A stretch of 44,135 bases of DNA from the IMG/VR virus record IMGVR_UViG_3300044574_000013, positions 1 to 44,135 of that record; one strand, given 5' to 3'. Positions 31,362 through 37,422 of this stretch are shown piece after piece. The position numbers were made by a program, and so were the translations under genes. The DNA is from a virus. Below the pieces are notes generated by a model. It did no database searches, was not told the DNA's origin, and saw only the letters and a list, made by a program, of their open reading frames with translations. Position 1 is the stretch's first letter. Each line of letters begins with the position of its first letter.

Positions 31362-31506
31362 AAAAAAGCCCTTTGATTGTTCGCTGGTTAGACTCCGAAA
31401 TTGGCTTGGATCGACGGCAAGTCAACCAATCCCGGAACAGCGAACATCAAAAGGCTCTATTAGCCGTCGATCCTGATTTGTCTTCGAGGTCTAACTCTCT
31501 CCAACG
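31362..31506 (-). ncRNA. Structured RNA element 2 (double-pseudoknot type)
   Basis: Minus strand, expected start near 31506, end at the T-run 31367-31362. Helices: A GTTAGAC (31495-31489) with GTCTAAC (31393-31387); B 11 bp perfect (31473-31463 with 31418-31408); C about 19 bp with small bulges (31456-31438 with 31386-31367); D ATTGGTT (31430-31424) with AGCCAAT (31406-31400). B' lies in the loop of D, and A' directly abuts C', so B/D and A/C both cross. A TATAGT -10 box precedes it. Six T follow helix C, then the 31347 gene after a short leader. Confidence 0.72.
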
Positions 31507-31512
31507 GGACGA

Positions 31513-31541
31513 ACTATAAGCAATGCAGCTCGCCGCCACAA
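31513..31541 (-). promoter_or_regulatory. Promoter for RNA element 2
   Basis: Minus strand: TTGTGG (31541-31536), 17-base spacer, TATAGT (31518-31513). The expected start is about 7 bases downstream, just ahead of helix A. It lies immediately upstream of the element and overlaps no other gene end except the short membrane peptide terminus. Confidence 0.6.
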
Positions 31542-31550
31542 CCTGTTTAT

Positions 31551-31664
31551 TCAACCAGTCACCCGATCAGCCAGACCATAAAGCAAGGTCACTGCAATCC
31601 AGAATGCTGTCGTATATATGGCGCCGCGTAAGATCGCTAGGCGGCGGAGTTTTTGGATGTTCAT
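31551..31664 (-). CDS. Small membrane peptide, 37 residues
   Basis: ATG 31664 overlaps the upstream stop (ATGA). Basic N-terminus (NIQKLRRLAILRG), one hydrophobic span (about 15-30, AIYTTAFWIAVTLLYG), then LADRVTG. Shape is that of a single-span membrane peptide oriented by positive charge. Function unknown. Overlap with neighbours supports translation. Confidence 0.6.
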   Translation of the reverse strand: MNIQKLRRLAILRGAIYTTAFWIAVTLLYGLADRVTG

Positions 31665-32011
31665 GGCACGGCCTTTCCGATTTCTGCGGCTGCGCGGACG
31701 ATGGCTCGACGAGTTGATATCGCCTGTGCAGTAGAGCCATCAAAATCCTCCTTTATCCATCCTCGTGACCATATGCGAATTCTGAATGGCTTTCTCTTGG
31801 CATCAAGGGACTTCTCTGGATAGCAATCAAGAACCATATCGAAGCAGCAACTTATTAGCAGCCGAAACGCATCCCCGTCATCATCAAGCGGATTCCATTC
31901 TTCACGCCCTATCTCTTCTTCGCAGCGGTAGAAACATCCAGAGTTGCGCACCCATTCAATTTTGTATCCGGCCGCCTTGGCCGCCATCTCAAGCAATTCT
32001 CGATCTTCCAT
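31661..32011 (-). CDS. Hypothetical phage protein (WNPLDDDGDA type)
   Basis: 116 residues from ATG 32011, with AGGGGA upstream and a TGATG overlap with the previous gene. Carries LLEMAAKAAGYKIEWV, then EEWNPLDDDGDAFRLLISCC and a C-terminal RRAIVRAAAEIGKA, a pattern I know from many Pseudomonas phage early proteins of unknown function. The spread among phages suggests a conserved role, which is not established. Confidence 0.65.
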   Translation of the reverse strand: MEDRELLEMAAKAAGYKIEWVRNSGCFYRCEEEIGREEWNPLDDDGDAFRLLISCCFDMVLDCYPEKSLDAKRKPFRIRIWSRGWIKEDFDGSTAQAISTRRAIVRAAAEIGKAVP

Positions 32012-32187
32012 CACTTATTCCCCTGGTAAGTGCGCCCCTGGTGCTGGCAGCGCTTTTGTGTGCCATCGCACATGACAATGCGTAGGTCTGCGCCTCGGGC
32101 CATTCGAACGGCCGAGGCGAGCGTTTCGGTTATCTTGAAGCCTTGCGATTGAAGGTTGGCTACTGTGAATTGCTGGGGCTTGGTCAT
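32011..32187 (-). CDS. Small protein, 58 residues
   Basis: ATG 32187 overlaps the upstream stop (ATGA) and its own stop overlaps the next ATG (TGATG). Sequence FTVANLQSQGFKITETLASA is helix-like, ending with a basic patch MCDGTQKRCQHQGRTYQG and two Cys. The gene fills what would otherwise be a 170-base gap. Function unknown. Confidence 0.62.
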   Translation of the reverse strand: MTKPQQFTVANLQSQGFKITETLASAVRMARGADLRIVMCDGTQKRCQHQGRTYQGNK

Positions 32188-32654
32188 GGTCGATCTCCTT
32201 TGCCGAACTCCTTGAGCAGTTGACGAGCCCCCATGACGGCACCCTTATCGCCAGATGTTTTGCTGATGTCTTTTAGCCAGTCCAGCATCCGGCTGTTCTG
32301 TGCTTTCAGGTCGATTACCATGCCCAACAAATCATTGCCGTCGGCGTTCATGTCGGCCTTGAGCGCATTGCCAATCGCGCCCATGTCCACGCAGGCCGCA
32401 AGAAGCATTCGCCGGTTTCGCTCAACATCGGAAATCATCGCAAGCACGGCGGCCGGTGTCATCGCCCCTAGAAACCTTGCCTTGGCTTCTCGCTCAGGAC
32501 AAGGGCCGTATTTGGCTGGATGACCAACAGGCAAGAATGCAATGTAGCCATGGTCGTCACGGATTCCATACTCGGTCAACTTCTCTGTGAGAAAGCGCCA
32601 ATTAAGGTCGCCGCAAGCCTCGGCCGCCTTTTTAATTTCGCTATGGTCGCTCAT
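32184..32654 (-). CDS. Ea22-like protein
   Basis: 156 residues. FLGAMTPAAVLAMISDVERN, preceded by YIAFLPVGHPAKYGPCPERE and followed by ALKADMNADGNDLLGMVIDL, matches the Ead/Ea22-like family of lambda-group phages, variable accessory proteins expressed early. It is coupled at both ends by ATGA. No activity known. Confidence 0.68.
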   Translation of the reverse strand: MSDHSEIKKAAEACGDLNWRFLTEKLTEYGIRDDHGYIAFLPVGHPAKYGPCPEREAKARFLGAMTPAAVLAMISDVERNRRMLLAACVDMGAIGNALKADMNADGNDLLGMVIDLKAQNSRMLDWLKDISKTSGDKGAVMGARQLLKEFGKGDRP

Positions 32655-32836
32655 GGTCGAAGTTCCACTGTCCGCAAGCCACCCTGAAGCGTCACAGCAA
32701 TGCGGATAGGCATGGCTGATATGTTGATGTAAGCCGGAAGGCCTAGCGCCTCATGCAGAGGCACGGAAGAGCTTGAGTAATGCGGCATTGACTCTACTTG
32801 TTCGTCGATCAGGGTTTTGATGGATGGGCTTGTCAT
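32651..32836 (-). CDS. Small hypothetical protein, 61 residues
   Basis: ATG 32836 overlaps the previous stop and its stop overlaps the next start, so coupling is the main support. Sequence PSIKTLIDEQVESMPHYSSS then PIRIAVTLQGGLRTVELRP; no known domain. Confidence 0.55.
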   Translation of the reverse strand: MTSPSIKTLIDEQVESMPHYSSSSVPLHEALGLPAYINISAMPIRIAVTLQGGLRTVELRP

Positions 32837-33309
32837 TTTTCCACCTGCAGGCGATAGCCGTAGTCATAAAGTTCAGCGAAAGGAAAGGTGTTGCAAGAGC
32901 CTACGAGGCGCTGCATTTCCTTGATGGCGGCGTCACGCTTTTCGGTCGCGATCTGCTCGTCAGTCTTGGCCGACCGATATAAAAGATTTCTCGGATGGTG
33001 AACATGCTCGCAACGATCACCACCAATGACAATCGTGCAGTCGCTCACATAGCGAACATCGCCCTTAGTCCATTCACCATTAGCTTTTGGCGGCGCATTG
33101 AGCTTCATGAATTCGCAAACCACTCCGACTTTAGGAATTCCTCCAGCCGACCATTCTGGCTCGGCCTGGATCTTGGTGCAGCAATGCGGGGCGGCGCCTC
33201 CAATGTAAGCCCAGTCACCATCTGCATATCCATACCAGATGCCACCTCGCGCCATTCTGTAAGTGCCATCTGGAGCCGTATGCGTTGCACCTTCTGGAAT
33301 CTTGCTCAT
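32833..33309 (-). CDS. Accessory protein of the IPEGATHTAPDG type
   Basis: 158 residues. Opens IPEGATHTAPDGTYRMARGG with several Trp and Tyr (WYGYADGDWAYIGGA), ends with KTDEQIATEKRDAAIKEMQR. The last part resembles the C-terminus of the 40492 protein (TAEQVAAEERDKAAES), so the two probably share ancestry. These multi-domain early proteins are common in Pseudomonas phages and their task is not known. Confidence 0.62.
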   Translation of the reverse strand: MSKIPEGATHTAPDGTYRMARGGIWYGYADGDWAYIGGAAPHCCTKIQAEPEWSAGGIPKVGVVCEFMKLNAPPKANGEWTKGDVRYVSDCTIVIGGDRCEHVHHPRNLLYRSAKTDEQIATEKRDAAIKEMQRLVGSCNTFPFAELYDYGYRLQVEK

Positions 33310-33524
33310 TTCGCCACCCCTAAAAATGTTTTGGCCTGTTCGTCGTAGATCGCATTGTGACGCTGCACAAGAGGCGTGTATTCCTCAAGGCTCACAACCC
33401 CGCAGGAGTGCGCCATTTCAATCGCCATGCCCAGCTCAGCGTGGACTACGGCCGAGGTATCCCCGGCCTCCAGCAGATTGAAGCGTGACTCGATCATCTG
33501 CATTGCGTTGTCGTGGTTGCTCAT
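33306..33524 (-). CDS. Small hypothetical protein, 72 residues
   Basis: Start ATG 33524 overlaps the previous stop. Helical (NAMQMIESRFNLLEAGDTSA, LGMAIEMAHSCGVVSLEEYT). It could be a small regulator or an inhibitor. Unassigned; the ATGA chain argues that it is real. Confidence 0.58.
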   Translation of the reverse strand: MSNHDNAMQMIESRFNLLEAGDTSAVVHAELGMAIEMAHSCGVVSLEEYTPLVQRHNAIYDEQAKTFLGVAK

Positions 33525-33655
33525 AGGTCGCCGCCGTAGTCTTTATCTGGCGGATCGAAGTCGTCGAATGCTTTCTTCCGGCGCTCGGCGTCGGTTAATC
33601 CGTCTTCTGGCTCATCGTCTTCACCTGGCTCTAGCCATCGGTCATGAGGGGTCAT
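33521..33655 (-). CDS. Small acidic protein, 44 residues
   Basis: ATG 33655 overlaps the upstream stop and its stop overlaps the next ATG. Highly charged: WLEPGEDDEPEDGLTDAERR, KKAFDDFDPPDKDYGGDL. Nearly half the residues are Asp, Glu, Lys or Arg, in the manner of small DNA mimics or disordered linkers. Function unknown. Confidence 0.58.
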   Translation of the reverse strand: MTPHDRWLEPGEDDEPEDGLTDAERRKKAFDDFDPPDKDYGGDL

Positions 33656-33816
33656 TTTATCCCTGCCTCCTTAAGTCGAGCGCCAAGCTCAATACGCTTG
33701 CTTACCGATCCGGTTGGGATGCTGCACATTTTCGCAATACTCATTAGGTCATGCCCTCTCTGGTACAGAACGTATGCGCGGATAGCCTTAACTCTACTTT
33801 TGGCTTGCGTACTCAT
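33652..33816 (-). CDS. Small helix-turn-helix protein, 54 residues
   Basis: ATG 33816 has AAGGTGG upstream. Basic N-terminus (STQAKSRVKAIRAYVLYQRG) followed by a helix-turn-helix-like segment HDLMSIAKMCSIPTGSVSKR. Resembles a stand-alone sigma region 4-like or resolvase-like DNA-binding piece. It probably binds DNA and may regulate the early operon. Confidence 0.6.
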   Translation of the reverse strand: MSTQAKSRVKAIRAYVLYQRGHDLMSIAKMCSIPTGSVSKRIELGARLKEAGIK

Positions 33817-33826
33817 CACAACCACC

Positions 33827-34252
33827 TTACTTCGGCTGGTGCTTGGCGCGCTCGGCCATCATGGCCTTGGCGATTTCGTAAGCATGGATTGAGGCGGTTG
33901 CAGGCATCGCATACAACCCTTTATCAGCCGATAGAAGGCCCTGTAGCGCCGCAATCGCGAAGTCGTCCAGCAGGTCGCTGTCGCGGCTGGCTGGCTGGTC
34001 AATCACCTCAACCGCTGGCGCTGGATCAACCGGAGCCTTGAACACCTGAATCAACGCGTCGAACTCCGAAGGCGAATTAACCACGCCCTTCGCGTTATGG
34101 CAGAAAGGCTTCCAGCCATGACCGGTCACAGATTGAATCTGGAGCAACTGCCACTGGCCTTTCCCGTCGCGACACTTGAAGCCGCGAGCCTCAAGGAATT
34201 TACGAAAGCCTTGAATTTCTTCCATCGTGATTTTGCTTTTGCTGTGAGTCAT
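33827..34252 (-). CDS. Hypothetical phage protein
   Basis: 141 residues, start ATG 34252 with GGGGG upstream. Two parts: EEIQGFRKFLEARGFKCRDG and GQWQLLQIQSVTGHGW (about 10-50), and after a Pro/Ala linker a helical end with IAALQGLLSADKGLYAMPA and AYEIAKAMMAERA. The last motif is widespread in Pseudomonas phage accessory proteins. No assigned function. Confidence 0.58.
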   Translation of the reverse strand: MTHSKSKITMEEIQGFRKFLEARGFKCRDGKGQWQLLQIQSVTGHGWKPFCHNAKGVVNSPSEFDALIQVFKAPVDPAPAVEVIDQPASRDSDLLDDFAIAALQGLLSADKGLYAMPATASIHAYEIAKAMMAERAKHQPK

Positions 34253-34275
34253 GGTTTCCCCCGGCTGGTCTGGAT

Positions 34276-34524
34276 TCAGAGTTCTTTGAATGGAATGAAG
34301 TTAACGGTGTAGCCCTGAGACTTGAGGTAGTCCACCGAAGCGTTAGTCACAGCCACGTAGGCGGATGGATCGGCGCAGGCTTCACAGAACCCGCGAGGCG
34401 AGGTGCAGGCGCCACAAGGGGGCGCACTATGACAAGAGCAGTTTTCTACAGGTTGTTCTTTGACGATACCCTTGCAGCCTTTGCGGCCGCACGTCTCGCC
34501 TTCGCAGTATCCGAATTTGCTCAT
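34276..34524 (-). CDS. Cys-rich small protein
   Basis: 82 residues with eleven Cys in the first 50: CEGETCGRKGCKG, NCSCHSAPPCGACTSPRGFC. Likely binds two or more zinc ions. The C-terminal part (YVAVTNASVDYLKSQGYTVN) is a normal small domain. Start ATG 34524 follows a GAGAGG site. Family unknown. Confidence 0.58.
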   Translation of the reverse strand: MSKFGYCEGETCGRKGCKGIVKEQPVENCSCHSAPPCGACTSPRGFCEACADPSAYVAVTNASVDYLKSQGYTVNFIPFKEL

Positions 34525-34604
34525 TTTTTGTTGCCTCTCACTTTGTGCTGGTCAATGGTTTCAGGCGCTTGCGCTCTCACGGAAAGCACAAGCCTCAAAC
34601 AACT

Positions 34605-34874
34605 TCATCCAGCGGCCTGCCAAGCCCGGTCATCCCACGGCGCGAATTCCTGCGTGCCCAGTTCGTACATGCTTTCTTGATGGGTAGACCGAACGATCAC
34701 CGGGGCCACAACTGGTCGCGCCAGCTTCAGGTAATCGCGCTGGCCACGCCCAAGTGCCGCGGTTGATGCCTTGCACGACTTGGAACAGAACAACCCCCAG
34801 CCGCGCTTCACGTCAGCCGTGCGGGCCATGAACTTGGCGCAGCATGCGCGGTTCTTGCAAACCCGACCGATCAT
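34605..34874 (-). CDS. Small zinc-finger protein
   Basis: 89 residues from ATG 34874, which overlaps the upstream stop (ATGA); ATG 34883 in frame is also possible. VCKNRACCAKFMARTADVKR then GWGLFCSKSCKAS gives a C-x4-C ... C-x3-C finger like those of small phage DNA-binding proteins. The remainder is variable (EFAPWDDRAWQAAG). About 80 bases to the Cys-rich gene hold no gene I can see. Confidence 0.6.
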   Translation of the reverse strand: MIGRVCKNRACCAKFMARTADVKRGWGLFCSKSCKASTAALGRGQRDYLKLARPVVAPVIVRSTHQESMYELGTQEFAPWDDRAWQAAG

Positions 34875-35113
34875 AGTTGCCATTTTGAAGCCCCTGCTAC
34901 GAGCCCGGCCAGCAGGCAGAAAAGAACGATTGCGCCGGCAACCAGCACCAGGCCACTCAACGCCGCATCCACCCTCGGGTGCCGAGTCGCCCACGACGGC
35001 GGAGTCAACCGGCTGGCTGGCGCCTTCTCGCCGCGCTTGAACGTGTAACCCCGGCTTTCCCAATACTTCAGATAAGCCAGTTCCTGCGGGGTATAGCGGC
35101 TTGCCTGGATCAT
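34871..35113 (-). CDS. Membrane-anchored hypothetical protein, 80 residues
   Basis: Starts ATG 35113 at an ATGA overlap. A basic soluble half (YTPQELAYLKYWESRGYTFK) precedes one membrane span (about 52-74, LSGLVLVAGAIVLFCLLAGL). Tail-anchored layout with a short end (GASKWQL). Function unknown. Confidence 0.62.
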   Translation of the reverse strand: MIQASRYTPQELAYLKYWESRGYTFKRGEKAPASRLTPPSWATRHPRVDAALSGLVLVAGAIVLFCLLAGLVAGASKWQL

Positions 35114-35328
35114 TGCTTCGACTCCCTTGCGATGATGGGGCGCTCACGGGACAGCTTGATAAGCGTCCAGTAACCCGCGTGCTGCACCGGGCTCAGGATG
35201 TTTTCGATCAAGCCGAATGCCAGCATGCCCTGGGCCATAGCGATGAACACTTCAGCCTGGCTTTCCGTTTTGGCTTTCTCAGCCTCGACCAGCGTGTTCA
35301 TGAAAAACAACCGGGTTTGTTCGTTCAC
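35110..35328 (-). CDS. Hypothetical protein, 72 residues
   Basis: GTG 35328 (NEQTRLFFMNTLVEAEKAKT) has GAGGG 8 bases upstream; earlier in-frame starts would overlap the tiny gene at 35339. Helical, no obvious domain. The end (WTLIKLSRERPIIARESKQ) is basic. Coupled to the membrane gene by ATGA. Confidence 0.52.
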   Translation of the reverse strand: MNEQTRLFFMNTLVEAEKAKTESQAEVFIAMAQGMLAFGLIENILSPVQHAGYWTLIKLSRERPIIARESKQ

Positions 35329-35338
35329 GGCCAAGCCC

Positions 35339-35434
35339 TCAACCGAAGAAGTGAACCGCGACGACCGCCGCCGTAACGCCAAGCCCAAAGATCAGGGCGC
35401 CGATGAAGGATGCTGCTGGTGGGGTGATCTTCAT
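35339..35434 (-). CDS. Tiny membrane peptide, 31 residues
   Basis: ATG 35434 to TGA 35341-35339: KITPPAASFIGALIFGLGVT then AAVVAVHFFG, almost wholly hydrophobic. It sits immediately before the 35328 gene. Tiny one-span peptides recur in this operon (see 25268, 26055, 31551, 41958). No strong ribosome site was found, so confidence is moderate. Confidence 0.5.
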   Translation of the reverse strand: MKITPPAASFIGALIFGLGVTAAVVAVHFFG

Positions 35435-35465
35435 TTCAAAAGCCCTGATTTTTGAGTTGATTTTA

Positions 35466-35969
35466 TTATTCGGAAGTGCTGCCAAGCCATCCGCCGTCGG
35501 CAATCATCTTGCGCAGTCGCGCTTTTTGGGCGTCCCATGCTGCGTCCCATGCTGCGTCCCATGCTGCGGCCCATGCTGCGGCCCCCGCTGCGGCCCGTGC
35601 TGCGTCCCATGCTGCGTCCCGTGCTGCGGCCCCTGCTGCGGCCCCTGCTGCGGCCCGTGCTGCGTCATCACACAAACCATTGGCGAACTGCTCGGCAACA
35701 TCCAGAGCATCAAGACTGCGCTGGTCTGTCATCAGATGCTGGACTTTGCGGGCAGCCCAAACCGCGAACAGACGAAAATCACGGTCATGACCCTTGAATG
35801 CCCGAGCACACCACAAAGCATCATCCAGGCCGTTGCTGTCGAGAATGGTCAGCAGCGAAAGAGGCTCGTCGTCAGTCTTGGTTTTGCCGAGCGTGCCCAG
35901 CAGTTTTTGCCAGCCATCGGAGCACGGGCTGCATTCGCGTATTTCGTTGAGGGTGGTGGTGAAGGTCAT
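35466..35969 (-). CDS. Protein with Ala-Ala-Trp-Asp repeat domain
   Basis: 167 residues, start ATG 35969 with AGGAG upstream. The first 100 residues are globular (CSDGWQKLLGTLGKTKTDDE, LTILDSNGLDDALWCARAF). Residues about 103-147 are four-residue repeats of the type AAWD / AARA / AAGA, encoded by imperfect 12-bp DNA repeats. Such repeat tails occur in several Pseudomonas phage proteins; the repeats may form a helical rod. The C-terminus (RLRKMIADGGWLG) is again normal. Function unknown. Confidence 0.65.
   Translation of the reverse strand: MTFTTTLNEIRECSPCSDGWQKLLGTLGKTKTDDEPLSLLTILDSNGLDDALWCARAFKGHDRDFRLFAVWAARKVQHLMTDQRSLDALDVAEQFANGLCDDAARAAAGAAAGAAARDAAWDAARAAAGAAAWAAAWDAAWDAAWDAQKARLRKMIADGGWLGSTSE
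35531..35668. repeat. 12-bp imperfect tandem repeat inside the Ala-repeat gene
   Basis: About eleven copies of a unit close to GCTGCGTCCCAT (plus strand), with variants GCTGCGGCCCAT, GCTGCGGCCCGT and GCTGCGGCCCCT. As 12 is a multiple of 3, copy number can change without breaking the frame, adding or removing four residues at a time. Confidence 0.9.
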
Positions 35970-35996
35970 GGTGAATCTCCTGTTTTGGTACTGGCA

Positions 35997-36016
35997 AAGC
36001 CCCAGTTAAGGGGCTT
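35997..36016 (-). terminator. Hairpin after the 36204 gene
   Basis: AAGCCCC/GGGGCTT (7 bp, loop 6), followed by TTT on the minus strand. It lies between the 36034 stop and the ribosome site at 35976; probably a partial terminator or leader hairpin early in the leftward operon. Confidence 0.5.
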
Positions 36017-36033
36017 GAGGTGGTCGGGGATGG

Positions 36034-36204
36034 TTATTTTTGGAGGTCGGACTTTCGAGCCCAGCGGATAAGGTGGCCTTTGCCTGGTAGCGCGCATTGC
36101 AGCTTAATCAGCTGGCCATCGACTTCGATGGGGTCAGCGTAAAACGCCATGGTTGCGCCGTTGAAGCCATCAGGCAGTTCGATGATTTTGCGCTCGGTGT
36201 TCAT
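36034..36204 (-). CDS. First gene of leftward operon, 56-residue protein
   Basis: ATG 36204 (MNTERKIIELPDGFNGATMA) with GGAG about 10 bases upstream; an earlier start at 36291 would run into the promoter. Small beta-rich protein ending LIRWARKSDLQK. First product of the leftward promoter, so expressed early. Function unknown. Confidence 0.58.
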   Translation of the reverse strand: MNTERKIIELPDGFNGATMAFYADPIEVDGQLIKLQCALPGKGHLIRWARKSDLQK

Positions 36205-36249
36205 CACGTCTTGCTCCGTTGTTCGTTGGTGTGTTGCTGCGATGGACGA

Positions 36250-36278
36250 ACTATAGATTTTAGGCTCGAGCACGTCAA
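36250..36278 (-). promoter_or_regulatory. Leftward early promoter
   Basis: Minus strand: -35 TTGACG (36278-36273), 17-base spacer, -10 TATAGT (36255-36250). Strong sigma70-type match. Its -35 box touches the left arm of the operator at 36277. It would drive the accessory operon down to about 25 kb. Confidence 0.8.
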
Positions 36279-36311
36279 CAGGTATTTTCAATTAAATATG
36301 ATTGACCTGTT
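36277..36311. promoter_or_regulatory. Operator-like inverted repeat between divergent promoters
   Basis: AACAGGT (36277-36283) and ACCTGTT (36305-36311) are perfect inverted arms separated by 21 bases; CAAT/ATTG inside and GAGCA/TGCTC outside extend the symmetry. The arms overlap the -35 boxes of both the leftward and rightward promoters, as expected for a shared operator of the Cro-like protein encoded at 36365. Confidence 0.65.
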
Positions 36312-36330
36312 CTGCTCCTAAGAGTAACCT
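36302..36330 (+). promoter_or_regulatory. Rightward early promoter
   Basis: -35 TTGACC (36302-36307), 17-base spacer, -10 TAACCT (36325-36330). Drives the Cro-like gene and the replication genes. Overlaps the right arm of the operator. Confidence 0.65.
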
Positions 36331-36364
36331 TGCTTCAAATCAAGGCCCACCATAAGGAAGCAGA

Positions 36365-36565
36365 ATGAACGTAGGTAAGAGCATCAAGGTTGCACTGGCG
36401 CAGAAATGCATGAGCCAGGCAGAACTGGCTAAGCGAATGGGTCTAACCCACACATGGGTAAGCGCTCTGGCAAACAAACCAAAAGCCTCTACCGCGACAA
36501 TAGAGGCTCTGGCCGCTCAGTTCGACATGAAGGTCAGCGACTTCGTGCGTCTCGGGGAGGACTGA
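36365..36565 (+). CDS. Cro-like XRE regulator
   Basis: 66 residues. Helix-turn-helix of the XRE/Cro type: KSIKVALAQKCMSQAELAKR then MGLTHTWVSALANKP, ending TIEALAAQFDMKVSDFVRLG. First rightward gene, with AGGAAG upstream of its ATG. It most likely binds the inverted repeat at 36277-36311 and represses both promoters. No partner CI-type gene exists on the opposite strand, which is unusual for a lambda-like switch. Confidence 0.82.
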   Translation: MNVGKSIKVALAQKCMSQAELAKRMGLTHTWVSALANKPKASTATIEALAAQFDMKVSDFVRLGED

Positions 36566-36567
36566 AT

Positions 36568-37422
36568 ATGGCTGCCCTCCCGTACATGCAACTGTACGTG
36601 GCTGATTACTTGGCAGACACCGCGCACCTGACCACTGAGGAGCATGGGGCGTACCTATTGCTGCTGTTCAGCTACTGGCAGACTGGAAAACCACTGAGAG
36701 GAGATCGATTAGCGTCCGTTGCACGACTACCTAACGAACGTTGGGCAAGCGTTGAGCCTACGTTGAAAGAGTTCTTTCACGTCGATGATGGTGTCTGGAC
36801 TCACTTCCGGGTAGAGGCTGATCTGGAAAAGGTTGATAGCAAATCCAAGAAAAACAGCAATGCAGGTAAGGCTTCCGCAAAAGCTAAAGCCCTTGCAAAA
36901 CAAGCACTTAAGGACTCTCCGCCAACGAACGTTGTAACGCCTGTTGCAACGAACGTTGAACAAACGCATCAACGAAAGCTCAACCACGCGCGCTCAGGAG
37001 ATACAGATACAGATACAGATACAGAACAAGATCAAAAACACTTGTCACCCAGCGAGCTGGATTCCGAATTGCCGTTGGCGACCGAGAAACGGACAACTGG
37101 GAATATCACTATCAAGCAGCTGATCGCCGAAGGGTGTGATGAGCAGCACGCAAAGGACTGGCTAGCAGTGCGCAAGACCAAGAAGGCACCGCTGACCATG
37201 ACCGCCTGGAACGGCGTAAAGGCTGAAGCCGAGAAAGCGTCCATGACTCCAGCGCAGGCCGTGGCTATGGCGGCGGCAAACGGCTGGCAAGGATTCAAGG
37301 CAGCATGGGCAGCGAACGACATTTCAAAGAAATCGCCAGCACAAGCAAAACATACCGGCTTCGAAACTCGTGATTACCACGAAGGCCTGATTGACCGAGG
37401 GGATGGAAGTTATGGATTCTAA
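36568..37422 (+). CDS. DUF1376 replication protein (YdaU/O-like)
   Basis: 284 residues from ATG 36568, two bases after the Cro-like stop, with GGGGAGG upstream. N-terminus PYMQLYVADYLADTAHLTTE followed by EHGAYLLLLFSYWQTGKPLR is the DUF1376 winged-helix type found in phage replication initiators. Middle: Lys/Ala-rich then a Thr/Asp run from a (GATACA)4 repeat. C-terminus (TIKQLIAEGCDEQHAKDWL, WNGVKAEAEKA) is a second small domain. Works with the loader downstream to start replication. Confidence 0.78.
   Translation: MAALPYMQLYVADYLADTAHLTTEEHGAYLLLLFSYWQTGKPLRGDRLASVARLPNERWASVEPTLKEFFHVDDGVWTHFRVEADLEKVDSKSKKNSNAGKASAKAKALAKQALKDSPPTNVVTPVATNVEQTHQRKLNHARSGDTDTDTDTEQDQKHLSPSELDSELPLATEKRTTGNITIKQLIAEGCDEQHAKDWLAVRKTKKAPLTMTAWNGVKAEAEKASMTPAQAVAMAAANGWQGFKAAWAANDISKKSPAQAKHTGFETRDYHEGLIDRGDGSYGF
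37000..37023 (+). repeat. (GATACA)4 microsatellite in the replication gene
   Basis: Four exact copies of GATACA, coding for a run of alternating Asp and Thr in the linker of the DUF1376 protein. Unit length is in frame, so slippage would lengthen or shorten the linker by two residues. Confidence 0.95.

Noticed and set aside
34883-35147. N-terminal extension of the zinc-finger gene upstream of its ATG
   Set aside because: It would overlap two coupled genes completely, and the ATGA-coupled start at 34874 is well placed.
35531-35668. CRISPR-like array
   Set aside because: Units are contiguous with no spacers and are in frame inside a gene; no other spaced repeats were seen in the window.
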